A stretch of 22,159 bases of DNA from Larix sibirica (GCA_004151065.3 NWUY0300005293.1:28274-50432); one strand, 5' to 3'; shown: positions 1 through 10,140, counted from the first letter of the stretch. Numbers and translations are program-made. The notes: generated by a model not told the origin, from the sequence alone.

Positions 1-108
1 TTTTCAATGGAAAGGTACATCTCTATCTATTTGATTAATTATATATCAATTTTATTTAATATTTATTGAATTATTTGTTTATTGATACGTTTATATATTA
101 TTTTATTT
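1..108. other. Unique left flank
   Basis: AT-rich sequence with no recognisable gene. It is the only part left of the duplicated segment. The shared sequence starts at the g of gttacaaag (109), and nothing like these 108 bases precedes the same point in copy 2, where an N and a different sequence are found. Confidence 0.6.
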
Positions 109-1529
109 GTTACAAAGAAATTGTGTAGAAAGTTGTTATGTTTGAACAAAGTGATGAAACCCTTTAGTAGGCTCATCAACAATTGCACATTCGATTAGCC
201 AAGGTTATGTCAAACTTATACATGCAATTACAATCACAACAATAAAAAAATCACGTGTCGGAGATGGTATGGATTCATATGGAGAAACTTTGGCCATAAT
301 TATAGTAGGTGGACCCCAAATTGTGAGATTGTATACCTACTTGTTCACCTATTGCAACATTGTGTATATTTTGTTATCTTGGAGATAACCGTAGTAATAA
401 TCATTATCTCTGCGGGCATAATTGGATATTAGGCATAACCATGATAGCCAAAACTTGCGAGAGGTCATGGATATGATACTTCCCCTCATGGTTGAAAGAC
501 ATAATACACATTCATGCCTAGAGAGCGATACAAAAGAGAGCTAGGTCATCTATATTGTTGTTTAGGATTGGATGGGGCTCCTTTAGTAGCAAGAAACACC
601 CATTGAAGAGTTGAAGGAAAAGATTTAACATATGAACGATGAATCCCATGTGATCACCAATCCTCTCAACTCGGTCACTAAGTTCATGAGATTCAGGTTG
701 CTAATGATTAAGTCGCCACTTTGCATGATGTTGTATCATGGATAATATTACTTTGAGAGAAAGAGAATTTCAACCTTCTACGTAGACTACCTATCTCGAG
801 TTACAACTATTAGAAGCCTTGGTGGATGTATAGTGGAAGTTGTTTTGGAAATGCACCCTCCCAAGCCAAATAGTGATGAGGCTCAAGCCTTTATTTTTGG
901 GGCTACATTATGTTGTGGAAGTGGACTCATGAATTGGACACCTTCAGTTAGTTTGGAGCTCATGCTTTAGATTTAGTACAAGAGTTGACCCCTTTGTTTG
1001 AAAAGTAGGCAAAAGAGTAGAGTAAATTAGAGTACTGAAGTTTACTCAAGGACGAATAAACAAGTGAGGTCGGGGCTTGTTGCCTCCTTCATTTTTAGAT
1101 AAGCATGCATAATGAAAAGAAGGAAGATAATGTGACACATGGACAAATTTAATTGCACCATGTGGAGGGATGGTCAATTACACAAAAGATGAAAGAGATC
1201 CCATTCTTTTGGCCTAAGTTGGTTTGGCCTTATTTTCAAATTGTGTCTTTTCTACTTTGCATGGATGAATGGTATGTTGATAATTTTTGTTTACTTTATG
1301 TTAGATTGGATCTATGCCATGTTATGAATCTGCATATGTTATGACTAATACAAATTTGTGTAGTAGTAGTGTAGATTATGTTATGACTGAATGTTAGGTT
1401 TGAATGGTCAACAACTCATCTTGCAACTTAGCTCCCTATTGTTAGTCTTGGCATGTGCTTTGAGTGAGACCTTCCCCCCACGAGGATTGAAGATCCCAAC
1501 ACCATATTACAAGGGACATTTGTTGGATA
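109..1529. other. Unrecognised degenerate stretch, copy 1
   Basis: About 1.4 kb without a credible gene. Short open stretches such as 1153-1344 start without ATG and resemble nothing I know. Because the 3' end of an LTR element's internal region and its polypurine tract follow directly (1530-1799), part of this stretch may be decayed internal retroelement sequence, but I see no gag or pol motif. The same stretch is at 10346-11766 in copy 2. Confidence 0.4.
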
Positions 1530-1787
1530 CTTAAGTGGATCTTGGTTTGTGAAAGGATCCAACAACAATCTTAGATCAAGAATGTGACCTAGAGCACAAA
1601 AGAATATGGACTCAATGCAAAAGAAATGGGTTGGAGAAGGAGTGACATAGATACATAAATCGACAAAATAGAGAGTTTAGAGAACAAAATGTTTGTTGCC
1701 AAAGATATAGTGCACGTCTTTTTGCTACCTTTGTTGTTATCTATACTTATATTTTTTATGGCTTTCATAAGTTATTATACAAATCAT

Positions 1788-1799
1788 AAGAGGAAGGGA
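1788..1799 (+). other. Polypurine tract before LTR A
   Basis: AAGAGGAAGGGA lies immediately 5' of the TG that begins LTR A. In LTR retrotransposons such a tract primes plus-strand DNA synthesis. A matching purine tract precedes LTR B at the same relative place. Confidence 0.6.
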
Positions 1800-2227
1800 T
1801 GTAACAACGGAGGATTGTTTCAGAGACTAAGAGGATGAAAGGCAAAATACAAGCTTCTCCCAGGTGGAATGAAGGCTATCCTAGAATGCTAGTAGATTGT
1901 CTCTAATATTCCAGAGGGAGAATAATAACACTCACTAAGATTGTAGCCCCTTGCATTAAATCCTCTAATTAAAAATAAATTGAAGAAGACACTTCAAGCA
2001 GGGCTTCCCAAATGGGTTTCCCTGGTAAAATATTGTGCTATTATTGTTTACGAGATTGATTTCTTCAACATTATTGTCTTCGTTTATATCACAATCAATT
2101 AGTAATAGACAATCAAAATCAAAATTGTAGAATAACAAACAAATATAGCCATTTTTATTTTCTACATAATTAATTAAGGTCCATGATGGTGAATTGCCTT
2201 GACCATAGCTTGCATGATTACAAACCA
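1800..2227 (+). repeat. LTR A of the LTR element, copy 1
   Basis: About 428 bases, beginning TGTAACAACGG and ending near ACCA. Aligns with 3729-4143 through landmarks such as gaatgctagtagattgtct, ccaaatgg and ggtgaattgc. The end is set where similarity to LTR B stops. An alternative end is the TCA at 2269, just before the better tRNA-primer-like sequence. Confidence 0.6.
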
Positions 2228-2229
2228 TA

Positions 2230-2354
2230 TTAGTATCAACGGCAAGTTTGAGTATATTGAGGACGGTCAATTAGTATTAGAGCCAAGTTAGAGAGTCTTG
2301 GAGAAGGACCTATTAGTATTAGGGATAGGTTTGAGAACATTTGGAGAAGGACTA
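2230..2354 (+). repeat. 42-bp tandem repeat next to LTR A
   Basis: Three units start at 2230 (41 bp), 2271 (42 bp) and 2313 (42 bp). Each begins ttagtat and ends in a gga(g/c)g to gaagga box. A partial fourth unit (gttagtgccagagc) follows. The second unit opens TTAGTATTAGAGCCAAG, which differs by two transitions from the primer-binding sequence TTGGTATCAGAGCCAAG often found in plant LTR elements (initiator tRNA-Met type). The repeat also occurs at 12467-12591. Confidence 0.65.
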
Positions 2355-3728
2355 GTTAGTGCCAGAGCTTTTGTGGGACTTAAAATATTTTAAATGGGGA
2401 GGTGTGTTCTAGAATGGGTATAGATAATGGGTCCAATTTCACTATAAATAATGGGTTAAGTTCTAAATGAAAAAGTCACCAACTTTGTAGATTCAATGGT
2501 TGTGAATCCTTCACCAAAACATTAGCAACAATTTGTTAGCCTTAGAAGAGCTCATGGACACCTCCAAAAATGGCCAGCATAAGAAGGCAAGAATCCTTAG
2601 GGCTATGAGGAGCTTCCAACGTGTGGAGTTCAAATGAGTTAGATTTTCCTCCACACACCACACTTTGCAAAGAGTAAGTGTTATGCGCAATTGGAGACCC
2701 AACAAAAAAGGCATGCAAGGCTTTTGGAAGGCTTAGGTCAAATTGTTACCTTTGCCCTTTGCAATAAAAATTTTGTGCAAAGGAAAGAAGAGTAGAGCAT
2801 AGATGCAGATCCATCATTCAAGAGGAAGAAAATTAAAATGGCACCACGAGGAGCCACAATTAGAGTAGAAGAAAAGGATTATGCCACCATGAGGAACCAC
2901 ACTTAGAGAAAAACAAAGGAAAGGGGGGTGATAATTCTATCTCTACATTACCAAAAGACTCAATATTAGAAGAAATAAAAAGAACCAAGACAAAGAAGAC
3001 TAAGGCCTACTTGGTAGATGATGTGGAAGTTTGATGAATCAAAGAATGCCATGTAGGTGATAATAATCCTCTAGGAAAATATTCATAATGTTTGTTGTTG
3101 GAATTTGGAGGAGATGGTTATAATGACAGTGAAAATTGGTAGTAGTGGAGGAAGCGATATTAGCAACAAGTTCCTGGGTCCCTTGGCCTTCTTAGATAAA
3201 TTAAAACAATGAAGGTGGGTAATAAAGAGATGGGCACGAGGATAAAAAAGGAGGTAGAAACCAAGTTGAGAAATAAGAATTTAGATATGGCCCAATGGTA
3301 ACATGGGTTGTTGGTTGGTCCCTTGGCCTTCATAGTAGAAGTTAAAAAAGAGGACTAAGGTCGGGGGTTCCATAACTCAGTGAACACATCCTTGCAAGTT
3401 GAGGATAGTTTACAAAGATGATGAGAAGAAGACTTAAGCACTAAGTTTGTCCACGTCTATAACAATAACGTTATTGACCTTAAATGCACATGCAATAATC
3501 TTGGGTCAAGAGTGTGATTTGCAACATAAAATGATATAGATTTAGTTCAAAAGAATTGGGTTGGAGAAGGAGCGATTGTGATAGAGAAAGAAACAAAGGA
3601 GAGTGCACACGATGGAATGCTTGTTCCCAAATATAGGGCACAAGTCATGTTTCTACCTTTGTTGTTATCTATACTTAGATTTGGTTATGATTTTTCAAAG
3701 TCATGATACAATTTAGAAGAGGAGAGAT
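2355..3728. other. Degenerate internal region of the LTR element, copy 1
   Basis: About 1.4 kb with many stops in all frames and no recognisable protein motif. It holds small internal duplications: a tggcaccacgagg/atgccaccatgagg pair (2839 and 2881, 42 bases apart), and a ggtcccttggccttc pair (3178 and 3318, ~140 bases apart). Its last ~300 bases (3430-3728) match 1530-1799, upstream of LTR A. A polypurine tract closes it at 3715-3727. Confidence 0.5.
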
Positions 3729-4143
3729 TGTAGCAACAATGAACTATTCCAAATATCAAGAGGAGGAAAGGAAAGAAATACAAGCTTGTGCCAAGTGGGA
3801 TGAAGAGTCTTTTAGAATGCTAGTAGATTGTCTTTAAGAATGCCAAAGGACAATAAGAGCACTCATTAAGATTGTATCCCCTTACACATAAATCCTCTTA
3901 TCAACAAAGAGCTAAAGAAATTAATTTAAGCTTGCTTTCCCAAATGGATTTCCATGGTAAAAACTTTGTGTTGATGTGTATGTGATTGATTTCTCCATTT
4001 CAGTTATAGTGTGTAAGAAATACATTATCAAAATTAATTGATAGCAGAACAACAATCAAAGATAACCATTTCATTTTGCATAAAATCAACTAAGGTACAT
4101 GGTGAATTGCTTAAGCCATAGGTTGAGCTATTACAAATCGCCA
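3729..4143 (+). repeat. LTR B of the LTR element, copy 1
   Basis: About 415 bases, beginning TGTAGCAACAATG after a purine tract and ending near GCCA. It is the diverged partner of LTR A. The many differences show that this insertion is far older than the 10-kb duplication. T-rich simple sequence follows directly. Confidence 0.6.
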
Positions 4144-4712
4144 CCCCCATTATTTTTCTTTGCTATGGCTCTTTATTTTTGTTACTATTATTTTTCTATT
4201 TTATTTTATTAATATTTACAATAGTTGTTCCATCTTAAATACAAGAACACTGAAATATTTCATCCAAAACTAGAAAGTACAATGAGATTACACAAAAATA
4301 TACAATTGAATTTGATTTTGTTTGGCACAAGAAATAAAACCTACTTCTTCATTATCAAGAATCACTTAGTAAACCTACCACTCAATGATCAAGAATCACT
4401 TAGTAAAACTTATGTTGTCAAACCAATGATAGGGATGGACACAAAATTTCAAATCAAACTACTTAAATGTCCAAAAGGCAACATCTTCTCGTGTCTACAT
4501 AAAGCAAGAATATGTGAGCAAGAACCTTGGATATTTCTTAGAAAGAAACACATGTTATAGCATGGACAAGGCTATAACCATCCTAAGTTGAGGTAAAAAT
4601 TTGTGAAGTTAGCAACATTGGTATCTCATTTTTTTTCATAGCAAAATGATGTAAAATTGTAAACACACGTAGAATAAAATAGACTAAAAGGCTAGTAAAA
4701 GCAAAAAATACC
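4144..4712. other. AT-rich spacer before the LINE, copy 1
   Basis: Starts with T-rich simple sequence. A perfect 20-base direct repeat (atcaagaatcacttag...) sits at 4354-4373 and 4388-4407. An open stretch of 111 codons at 4225-4560 begins with TTG, contains this repeat and resembles no family I know, so it is not called as a gene. Confidence 0.5.
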
Positions 4713-5375
4713 ATGCAAGTAGGAGTCAAACCTTATAAAGACATAGAGCTTTTTTGGAATACTCTGGAATCCAATGGTATTTTAAGAGATTCAAATTTAA
4801 TTTTAGCAGGAGACCTAAACTTTACTTTGTCGAATTCTGAGAATTGGGGGTCCTCAACTTGTTTAGATCCTCTCTCTGAGTTTTTTTCAAATCTTTTCCA
4901 AAGATCAAACCTTATAGATGTCCTTCCTGTCAAAATAGGACCTACATGGAGAGACGACATAAGTGGAGTTGTAGGTATTAGCAAGAGGCTTTATCGTTTT
5001 CTTATGTCTGAGGATTTGGCCCTTTCTTTTCAAAGGTAAAGAACCTGGATGGAAAAATATACTATCTTAGATCATTATCCAAACATTCTGCAGTTAGATG
5101 GTGTGAAATCTAAGAAAATTTACCCTTTCAAAATTAATAGTATGTGGTTACAGGATTCACATTTTTGTATGATGGTGAGGAATAACTGGAATTATTTTCC
5201 AGTCTCTGAAGATGCAAGTCCTATGGAATCTCTAGTTTTTAAACTTAAATGTTTGAAGAATAAAATTGTAATGTGGGAGAAAGACAAGAAAGAAAAAGCA
5301 AGTGAGGATATTCAGAAGATTGAAATCTTGATGAAGGGGATTTTGGAGTCTAACCTTGAGGGCATTTTTTTTTAG
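4713..5375 (+). pseudogene. LINE endonuclease C-terminal half (broken), copy 1
   Basis: The reading frame from 4713 encodes the second half of an exonuclease-endonuclease-phosphatase (APE-like) domain, which in LINEs nicks target DNA. Visible landmarks are LILAGDLNFTLS (the GDxN motif, near residues 30-40), GPTWRDD, KRLYRFL and ILDHYPNILQL. In this family the last two are normally RLDRFL and SDH. Here the Asp has become Tyr and the Ser Leu, so catalysis would be lost even without the stop at 5037-5039. The N-terminal half with the catalytic Asn and Glu is missing. After the domain, the linker (PFKINSMWLQDSHF) continues in frame to a T9 run at 5365-5373, where the frame breaks. Confidence 0.88.
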
Positions 5376-6994
5376 ACGAAGAGAAATTGGAGTTACAGAA
5401 ATTGGAAGATCAAAAGTCCTTTTTGCTCAGGTAGGAGAAAATGACTTGGAGACTGAAAATTTGGGCCATTTGGGTAGCTCTTTGTGATAGAAACACAATA
5501 TTTTTTCATAATTATGCTACCTACTGAAGGAATGCTAACTCCATGTGGGACTTGAAGGTTGAGGGGGGTAATATAATTTGGACCCAAAAGGACTTGGAAG
5601 CAATTGCTATGTCTCATTTCATTAAACACTCAAAAGACCTCAAAACTATTCAAATTGAGGCACAATTAAATGTTATTAGATATCTTCCTTCCTTCTTCTC
5701 TCAGGAGGAAGGTTAATTTGGCTATTGGGGAGCCTGTGACATTAGGAAAAATAAGAATCCTGGTCCATATGGTTGGCCAGTTGAACTCTTTTTGTCCTTC
5801 TTTGACTTGATGGGGGAAGATATCCTACAGATGGTTGAGCAGTCACATATGGAGGTTTTTGTTAATGGTACCCTTAATTCAACCTTCATTGCCCTCATAC
5901 CTAAATGCAATAAGCTCGACTCCTTTAATTATTATAGGTCAATTTCCCTATGTAATATTGCGTATAAGATTATCACTAAAATCATCTCAAACAAGCTAAG
6001 ACCCAAACTTGTAGAGATTATGACAAAGGAATAGTTTGGTTGTTGGGGTCACTCAGGAGTGCTTACACTCAATTAAATCCAAAGATATGAATGCCTTGAT
6101 CTTAAAAATGGATTTGATGAAAGCCCACAATCGTGTTAATTAGGTTTACTTGAGGTTACTGCTCATTTAGATTGGAATTCCTATACATGTAACAAAATGG
6201 ATTATGGCATGTGTTACATCTGCACAATTCTTTGTCCTCATTAATGATCCCCTACCAGCTTCTTCAACAATTATAGAGGCATTAGACAAGGCTTTCCTTT
6301 ATCACCTTTACTGTTTCTGCTAGTTATTGAAGGCATGAGTAGAATGATTAGTGTTGATAGAACTGGAGGGAAATTGAAAGGCATCAAAATTTCATCTTTT
6401 GTAATCACACATTCATTTTTTGTAGATGATGTGGTACTTTTTGGCAAAGGCACCGTGGAATAATGGACATGTTTTGCTGAGACCATTAACTTATTTTGGG
6501 CATCATCTGGGATAGAAGTTAGCATCTCAAAGTCTACTTTTATTAATCACAAAGTGGAGAGGAGCATCCTAAATCAGATCACAATTTTCCTTCCCTACCA
6601 GATTACAGATTTAGCTGATGGTTTCAAATATCTGGGTTACTATTTAAAACCAAATTGCTACAGGATTAGGGATTGGCTTTGGTTGGTCAAAAAGTATGAA
6701 AAAAGAATTGGACTTTGGATTGATAGGATGTTGTCATTGGGTGGTAGACTGACACTTCTAAAAGTTGCCCTTGATGACATTCATGTATATTGGTTTTCTC
6801 TGGCACATGTTCCTCAGACTATCCTTAAGATGATTCGGATATTGATGTTCAATTTTGTATGGTCTGGGAATACAGATGGAGGTAAAATTAATCCTGCTAG
6901 TTGGGGAAGACTTTCAAAACCAAAGAGTATGGGTGGTTGGGACATCAAAAATTTATATTGGTTTAGTACTGCTCTGAGCATGAAGAGCATGTAG
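5372..6994 (+). pseudogene. LINE reverse transcriptase (broken), copy 1
   Basis: RVT_1-type domain, which copies LINE RNA at the nicked target. The connector (KTIQIEAQLNVIRYLPSFFS) runs from the T9 frameshift. Then come NPGPYGWP, NSTFIALIPKCN, YRSISLCNIAYKIITK (5932-5980), the motif-A remnant LKMDLMKAHNRVN (first Asp codon at 6111), IRQGFPLSPLLFLLVIEG (from 6281), and FVDDVVLFG at 6419 with both catalytic Asp codons kept. The thumb-like part LADGFKYLGYYL...GGRLTLLKVAL follows to 6994. The frame changes near 5715, 5755, 6040 and 6255. Stops interrupt at 5432, 5525, 6032, 6141, 6168, 6461 and 6992. Copy 1 lacks 29 bases after 6039 that copy 2 keeps. Confidence 0.92.
5914..6056. other. Divergent patch in RT, copy 1 version
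   Basis: Within these 143 bases copy 1 and copy 2 differ at about 23 positions plus two indels, while the DNA on both sides is virtually identical for kilobases. Copy 1 keeps ISLCNIAYKIITK in frame but lacks 29 bases after 6039. Confidence 0.85.
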
Positions 6995-7530
6995 CGTGGT
7001 TTGTTTGGAAAATACTTATAGTGTGAGGTTCTCCATGGCAAATATATCAAAGGAACCGCATTACAATGGATTCAAAATCCATATAAAAATGCAAGGAATG
7101 CATCAAACGTCTGGATTGGTTTCATAGAAGTCTATTCTTGGATCAGTAATGGTCTGTCCTGGAGGGTCGGGAATGGTTCAAATATATTGGGGGGGATAGA
7201 TCCCATCATTGGAAATGAGGATAATTATCTATTGTCATCATTTATCTTAGAATACCTTGCAGAGATGGGCTTCATCACTCTTGCTCACATCAAACGTCCG
7301 CAATGGTTACAAAATATTGGTTCATATTGGATAACTGCTTAGGATATCGGGTTGGGTAGTATTTGGGTAGAGGAATAGACTCAATACATCTCCTACCTCA
7401 ACTTTGCTGCCATTAGACTGAATTTAAGTGAAGATGAATTGCTTTGGTCCTTAAATTAGAAGACTGGGTATATTACTGCTAATATGATTACTCAACTATT
7501 GCACTTAGCGGATCATTTATTGTTCCTAAA
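6995..7530 (+). pseudogene. LINE post-RT linker (broken), copy 1
   Basis: The frame used by the reverse transcriptase continues past the stop at 6992 through RGLFGKYL, CEVLHGKYIKG, WRVGNGSNILGGIDPIIG and DELLWSLN. This is the region between RT and the zinc-binding domain in plant LINEs. TAG stops at 7019, 7340, 7376 and 7457 stand where the family has Trp or Gln. A frame change at about 7530 leads into the next domain. Confidence 0.8.
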
Positions 7531-7905
7531 TGGTGGTTTAATATACATTGGAAGTGGCATTTACACCTGAAAATTAAATGCTTCATTTGGCTAACATTTG
7601 AAAATTGCTTGCTGTCATGGGATAATTTAGTGCATATAGGCTGGAGTGGACCAAATTATTGTGTTCTTTGCAAGAGGGATTCAAAAATTGTTGACCACTT
7701 ATTTGTCAATTGTCAATACACAATACAACTTTGGAAATAGGTATGTGACACATTGAATATTTCACAAGTATGGGGAAATAGATCTATTGATACAAACTTC
7801 TAGGTATGGTATACAAATTGCTATGATCATAGGATTATCCTTGCTTTCATGTGCTAGGATATTTGGAAATATCGAAACTCTATAATTTTTGTAGGAAACC
7901 ATTGA
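7531..7905 (+). pseudogene. LINE zf-RVT zinc-binding domain (broken), copy 1
   Basis: In this frame the sequence reads WKWHLHLKIKCFIWLTFENC, then NYCVLCKRD and VDHLFVNCQYTIQLWK. This is the C-x2-C ... H-x4-C pattern of the zf-RVT family found C-terminal to plant LINE reverse transcriptases: Cys codons 7660 and 7669, His 7696, Cys 7711. It is thought to help nucleic-acid binding. TAG stops fall at 7738, 7801 and 7855, and the frame ends with TGA at 7903. The metal ligands themselves are kept. Confidence 0.85.
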
Positions 7906-7988
7906 AAACATACGCTAATGTTTTAAGGACCATCAACATATACAAGGATTACAACATTGTGAATGTCAAAAATAGAAGAGCAACTTGA

Positions 7989-8297
7989 CATGTCGATGAT
8001 ATTCCTGCTACAAATAATGCTTTTTGTTTTTTTGATGGTGCAACACAGGGGGGCATAGATGCTGCTGGTTTTTTGTTGAATATAAACAAAGATCATTGTT
8101 TCAAGATGAAGGTGCATTGTGGTTCGAGGTCTAACACCGAGGATGAGTTGATGGCACTATGGTGCCTTTCAAAACTTGCCTCATCTTTTGGCATTGACAG
8201 CTTGAAGATATATGGAGATTCCCTGGTTATTGTTAATTGGGCAAGGATGTTATGCAATATATTTTTTTACAACAAATATTATTGTTTTTTTGACTAG
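7989..8297 (+). pseudogene. Partial RNase H (RVT_3-type) of the LINE, copy 1
   Basis: Reads CFFDGATQGG, then SNTEDELMALWCLSKLAS and LKIYGDSLVIVNWA. These hold the first three acidic active-site positions of a plant-type RNase H fold: Asp in FDGA (8034), Glu in DELMAL (8145) and Asp in GDS (8217). The domain normally continues with a helix and a final acidic residue. Here it stops after VNWA and runs into F/Y-rich low-complexity codons before the TAG at 8295, so about the last third is lost. Its frame differs from that of the zf-RVT domain. Confidence 0.85.
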
Positions 8298-8364
8298 CTT
8301 GAATATGTACTTTTTGATTCATAATGAATAGCAAAAGTATTGTATTTTTATGCTTGAAAAAAAA

Positions 8365-9954
8365 GCAGGTGTAAAACAATTCACTACAATAAAATGAAAA
8401 ATGGGTGACAATGGTATGATTGACACACTAAAATAAAAGTTGTCAATACATCAATACAATACATTGTCATTTCATATGATAAAGGTTTTTCTCTTATCTC
8501 TTCAAATTATAAAATGCATTTGAATGAAAACATTTTTTTCTCTTAATATTTTAGCAAGAAAATGTTATTAGAATCAAACCAAGGCTTAATTATGTTGTTA
8601 AGGGCATGAACATAGAATAATTCTTGTAACTTACTGAATGTGAATACAATTACTATCACAAACATAAACACAAGGAAATGACTAAAAGGCATTGAGATCA
8701 CTAGGTATTTTTGTATCTGGAAGTTTCAATTAACCTACACATAGTGAGTGTTACATATTATGTAATCTTGGTCTTTGCCAAATCTACAGTTGACATAAAA
8801 TGGATAAGAACATGTCAATTCAATTCCTCTGGAGAATGGTTAACCAATACTTTCCATAGTTGTAGTTTTTAACTTACGAAGACAAGAAAACATGATAGTT
8901 GGCCACATTTTTTTTTGTATAAAACAAGATGAAAAGGGCTAAGGAGAAGTTCGCATGGTTTCAAAATGACATCCTAACATTATTTTATTTAGAGTGAGTC
9001 CTTCCTTCACAAAGAATGTCATTAATTGGGTCATACACATCCCACACATCATATAAGACAATCAAATGGGGACCAACCTTAATATAAGTTTGGTTTCTTC
9101 TACTTGGGTTAATGTGTAATTTTTTTCACATATTTTCCTCATTTGTCCAAGCGCTCTAGAATCTCCTAAATCATAATTATACCTTTTTATCACTAATTAG
9201 ACCTTCTTCTTTTGGAATGTTGAAGAACATAATATAAATCTCGAAAGACACAACTTAACTCCATTAACAATAACCACTATAGGATTGAGAATAATGATAC
9301 TTGATGCCATATTGATATTTGAAGAACAAGTAAGTGGAAGAAGAAGAGGAAATGAACGATTAACCATTTTTATTTTATATTTTTTAAATATATGCTGTGA
9401 TGAACATGAGTAAGTGGACTTGTGATATAATCCTTTGTCAAATCTATTGTGACCCAGGAGTATTTATTTTGACAAATTTACCCATGGCTTGCACATGACC
9501 CCAATTGTAATCAACCGGCTTATGTAGGCATACTAATACCAGGAGCAAACATACCTCCAAAGGAAGCTTTATTTACATTACACATAGCAATGACAAATAC
9601 TTGAGCTATATAAGACATATTGTTGTAATAGGAACCGCGCGTCTATAAAACACAACCCCATACATAAACACAAGAAAATATATAGCCATGCCTACCATGA
9701 GGATTCTAAAGCCAACTCCCCAACTCACTTAGTCTTGCATGTATACAACAACTATGTCTATTAATAGTATACCTACACATATATCAAAATACAACTAATA
9801 AAATAAAAATGATTTTCTAAGCTTTTCAACTTTGTCTTCTTCATTGCACTGATTCATACTAAAGGATTACATAGAATCTTTACATCTTCTCATATGTATC
9901 TTATTGTTTTCCCATTCCTCTAATGCCTTTCTAATACCTCTTTCATAGGAAAAT
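8365..9954. other. AT-rich intergenic DNA after the LINE, copy 1
   Basis: No credible coding frame, RNA gene or known repeat signature seen. Base composition is AT-rich throughout with short homopolymer runs. Confidence 0.5.
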
Positions 9955-10067
9955 ATTAAGGCTTCAAAGAAAGATTGAAAACTTAAATCTTCAGATCTTC
10001 ATAATATATTTTAGCTTCTTTATTTCTCAATTTTCTTTTTATAAACAAAACACTAAAGTTATTAATA
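9955..10067 (+). repeat. Source unit of the 113-bp direct repeat
   Basis: Starts attaaggcttc and ends gttattaata. It is repeated at 10232-10344, and its counterpart in copy 2 starts at 20220. Copy 2 has no second unit. No coding content is seen. Confidence 0.85.
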
Positions 10068-10090
10068 GAGATTGATACATAAACACAAAA

Positions 10091-10140
10091 TTGGATAAAT
10101 CAATTATTACACAACAAATGACCCATATTGATTTATCCAA
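10091..10140. repeat. Short hairpin (14-bp inverted repeat), copy 1
   Basis: ttggataaatcaat (10091-10104) is a perfect inverted match to attgatttatccaa (10127-10140), with a 22-base loop. An outer inverted pair, ataaacac (10079-10086) and gtgtttat (10154-10161), surrounds it. It could be a small foldback element or MITE remnant, and no transposase is near. It recurs at 20356-20405. Confidence 0.7.

Larger units (their letters stand above)
1530..4143 (+). mobile_element. LTR-retrotransposon remnant with two LTRs, copy 1
   Basis: Two diverged direct repeats, about 1530-2227 and 3430-4143, align by eye over some 0.7 kb. Inside each is a purine run followed by TGTA: AAGAGGAAGGGA before TG at 1800, and AGAAGAGGAGAGA plus t before TG at 3729. 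The repeats end near cca at 2227 and 4143. This is the expected order polypurine tract, then LTR (TG...CA). The similarity extends about 270 bases upstream of each tract, so the 3' end of an internal region precedes both LTRs. That suggests an internal-LTR-internal-LTR arrangement, as left by tandem elements or LTR recombination. No gag, protease, RT or integrase motif is recognisable, so the superfamily is unknown. Confidence 0.6.
4713..8364 (+). mobile_element. 5'-truncated dead L1-type LINE, copy 1
   Basis: Sense-strand remains of a plant L1-clade non-LTR retrotransposon. In order: the C-terminal half of an APE-type endonuclease (4713-5375), a connector and reverse transcriptase (5372-6994), a post-RT region (6995-7530), a zinc-binding zf-RVT domain (7531-7905) and a partial RNase H (7989-8297). 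It ends in a short untranslated stretch and an 8-A run (8357-8364). ORF1 and the first half of the endonuclease are missing, as expected of 5'-truncated insertions. At least four frame changes and about 15 in-frame stops make it inactive. I found no convincing target-site duplication; only a weak aataaaat match exists on the two sides. Confidence 0.92.

Noticed and set aside
1153-1344. 63-codon open frame as a gene
   Set aside because: No ATG start, no recognisable motif, and it sits in decayed repeat sequence duplicated intact at 11390.
1965-2270. Minus-strand 101-codon frame as a gene
   Set aside because: It covers the 3' half of LTR A and the first 42-bp unit. The aligned LTR B does not keep the frame, so it is chance.
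4225-4560. 111-codon open frame as a gene
   Set aside because: It starts with TTG, lies in AT-rich repeat DNA, contains a slippage-type 20-base repeat and resembles no family I know.
4680-8400. Target-site duplication of the LINE (aataaaat near 4674 and 8390)
   Set aside because: Eight AT-only bases in AT-rich DNA, and not directly adjacent to the 5' truncation point or the A run; expected by chance.
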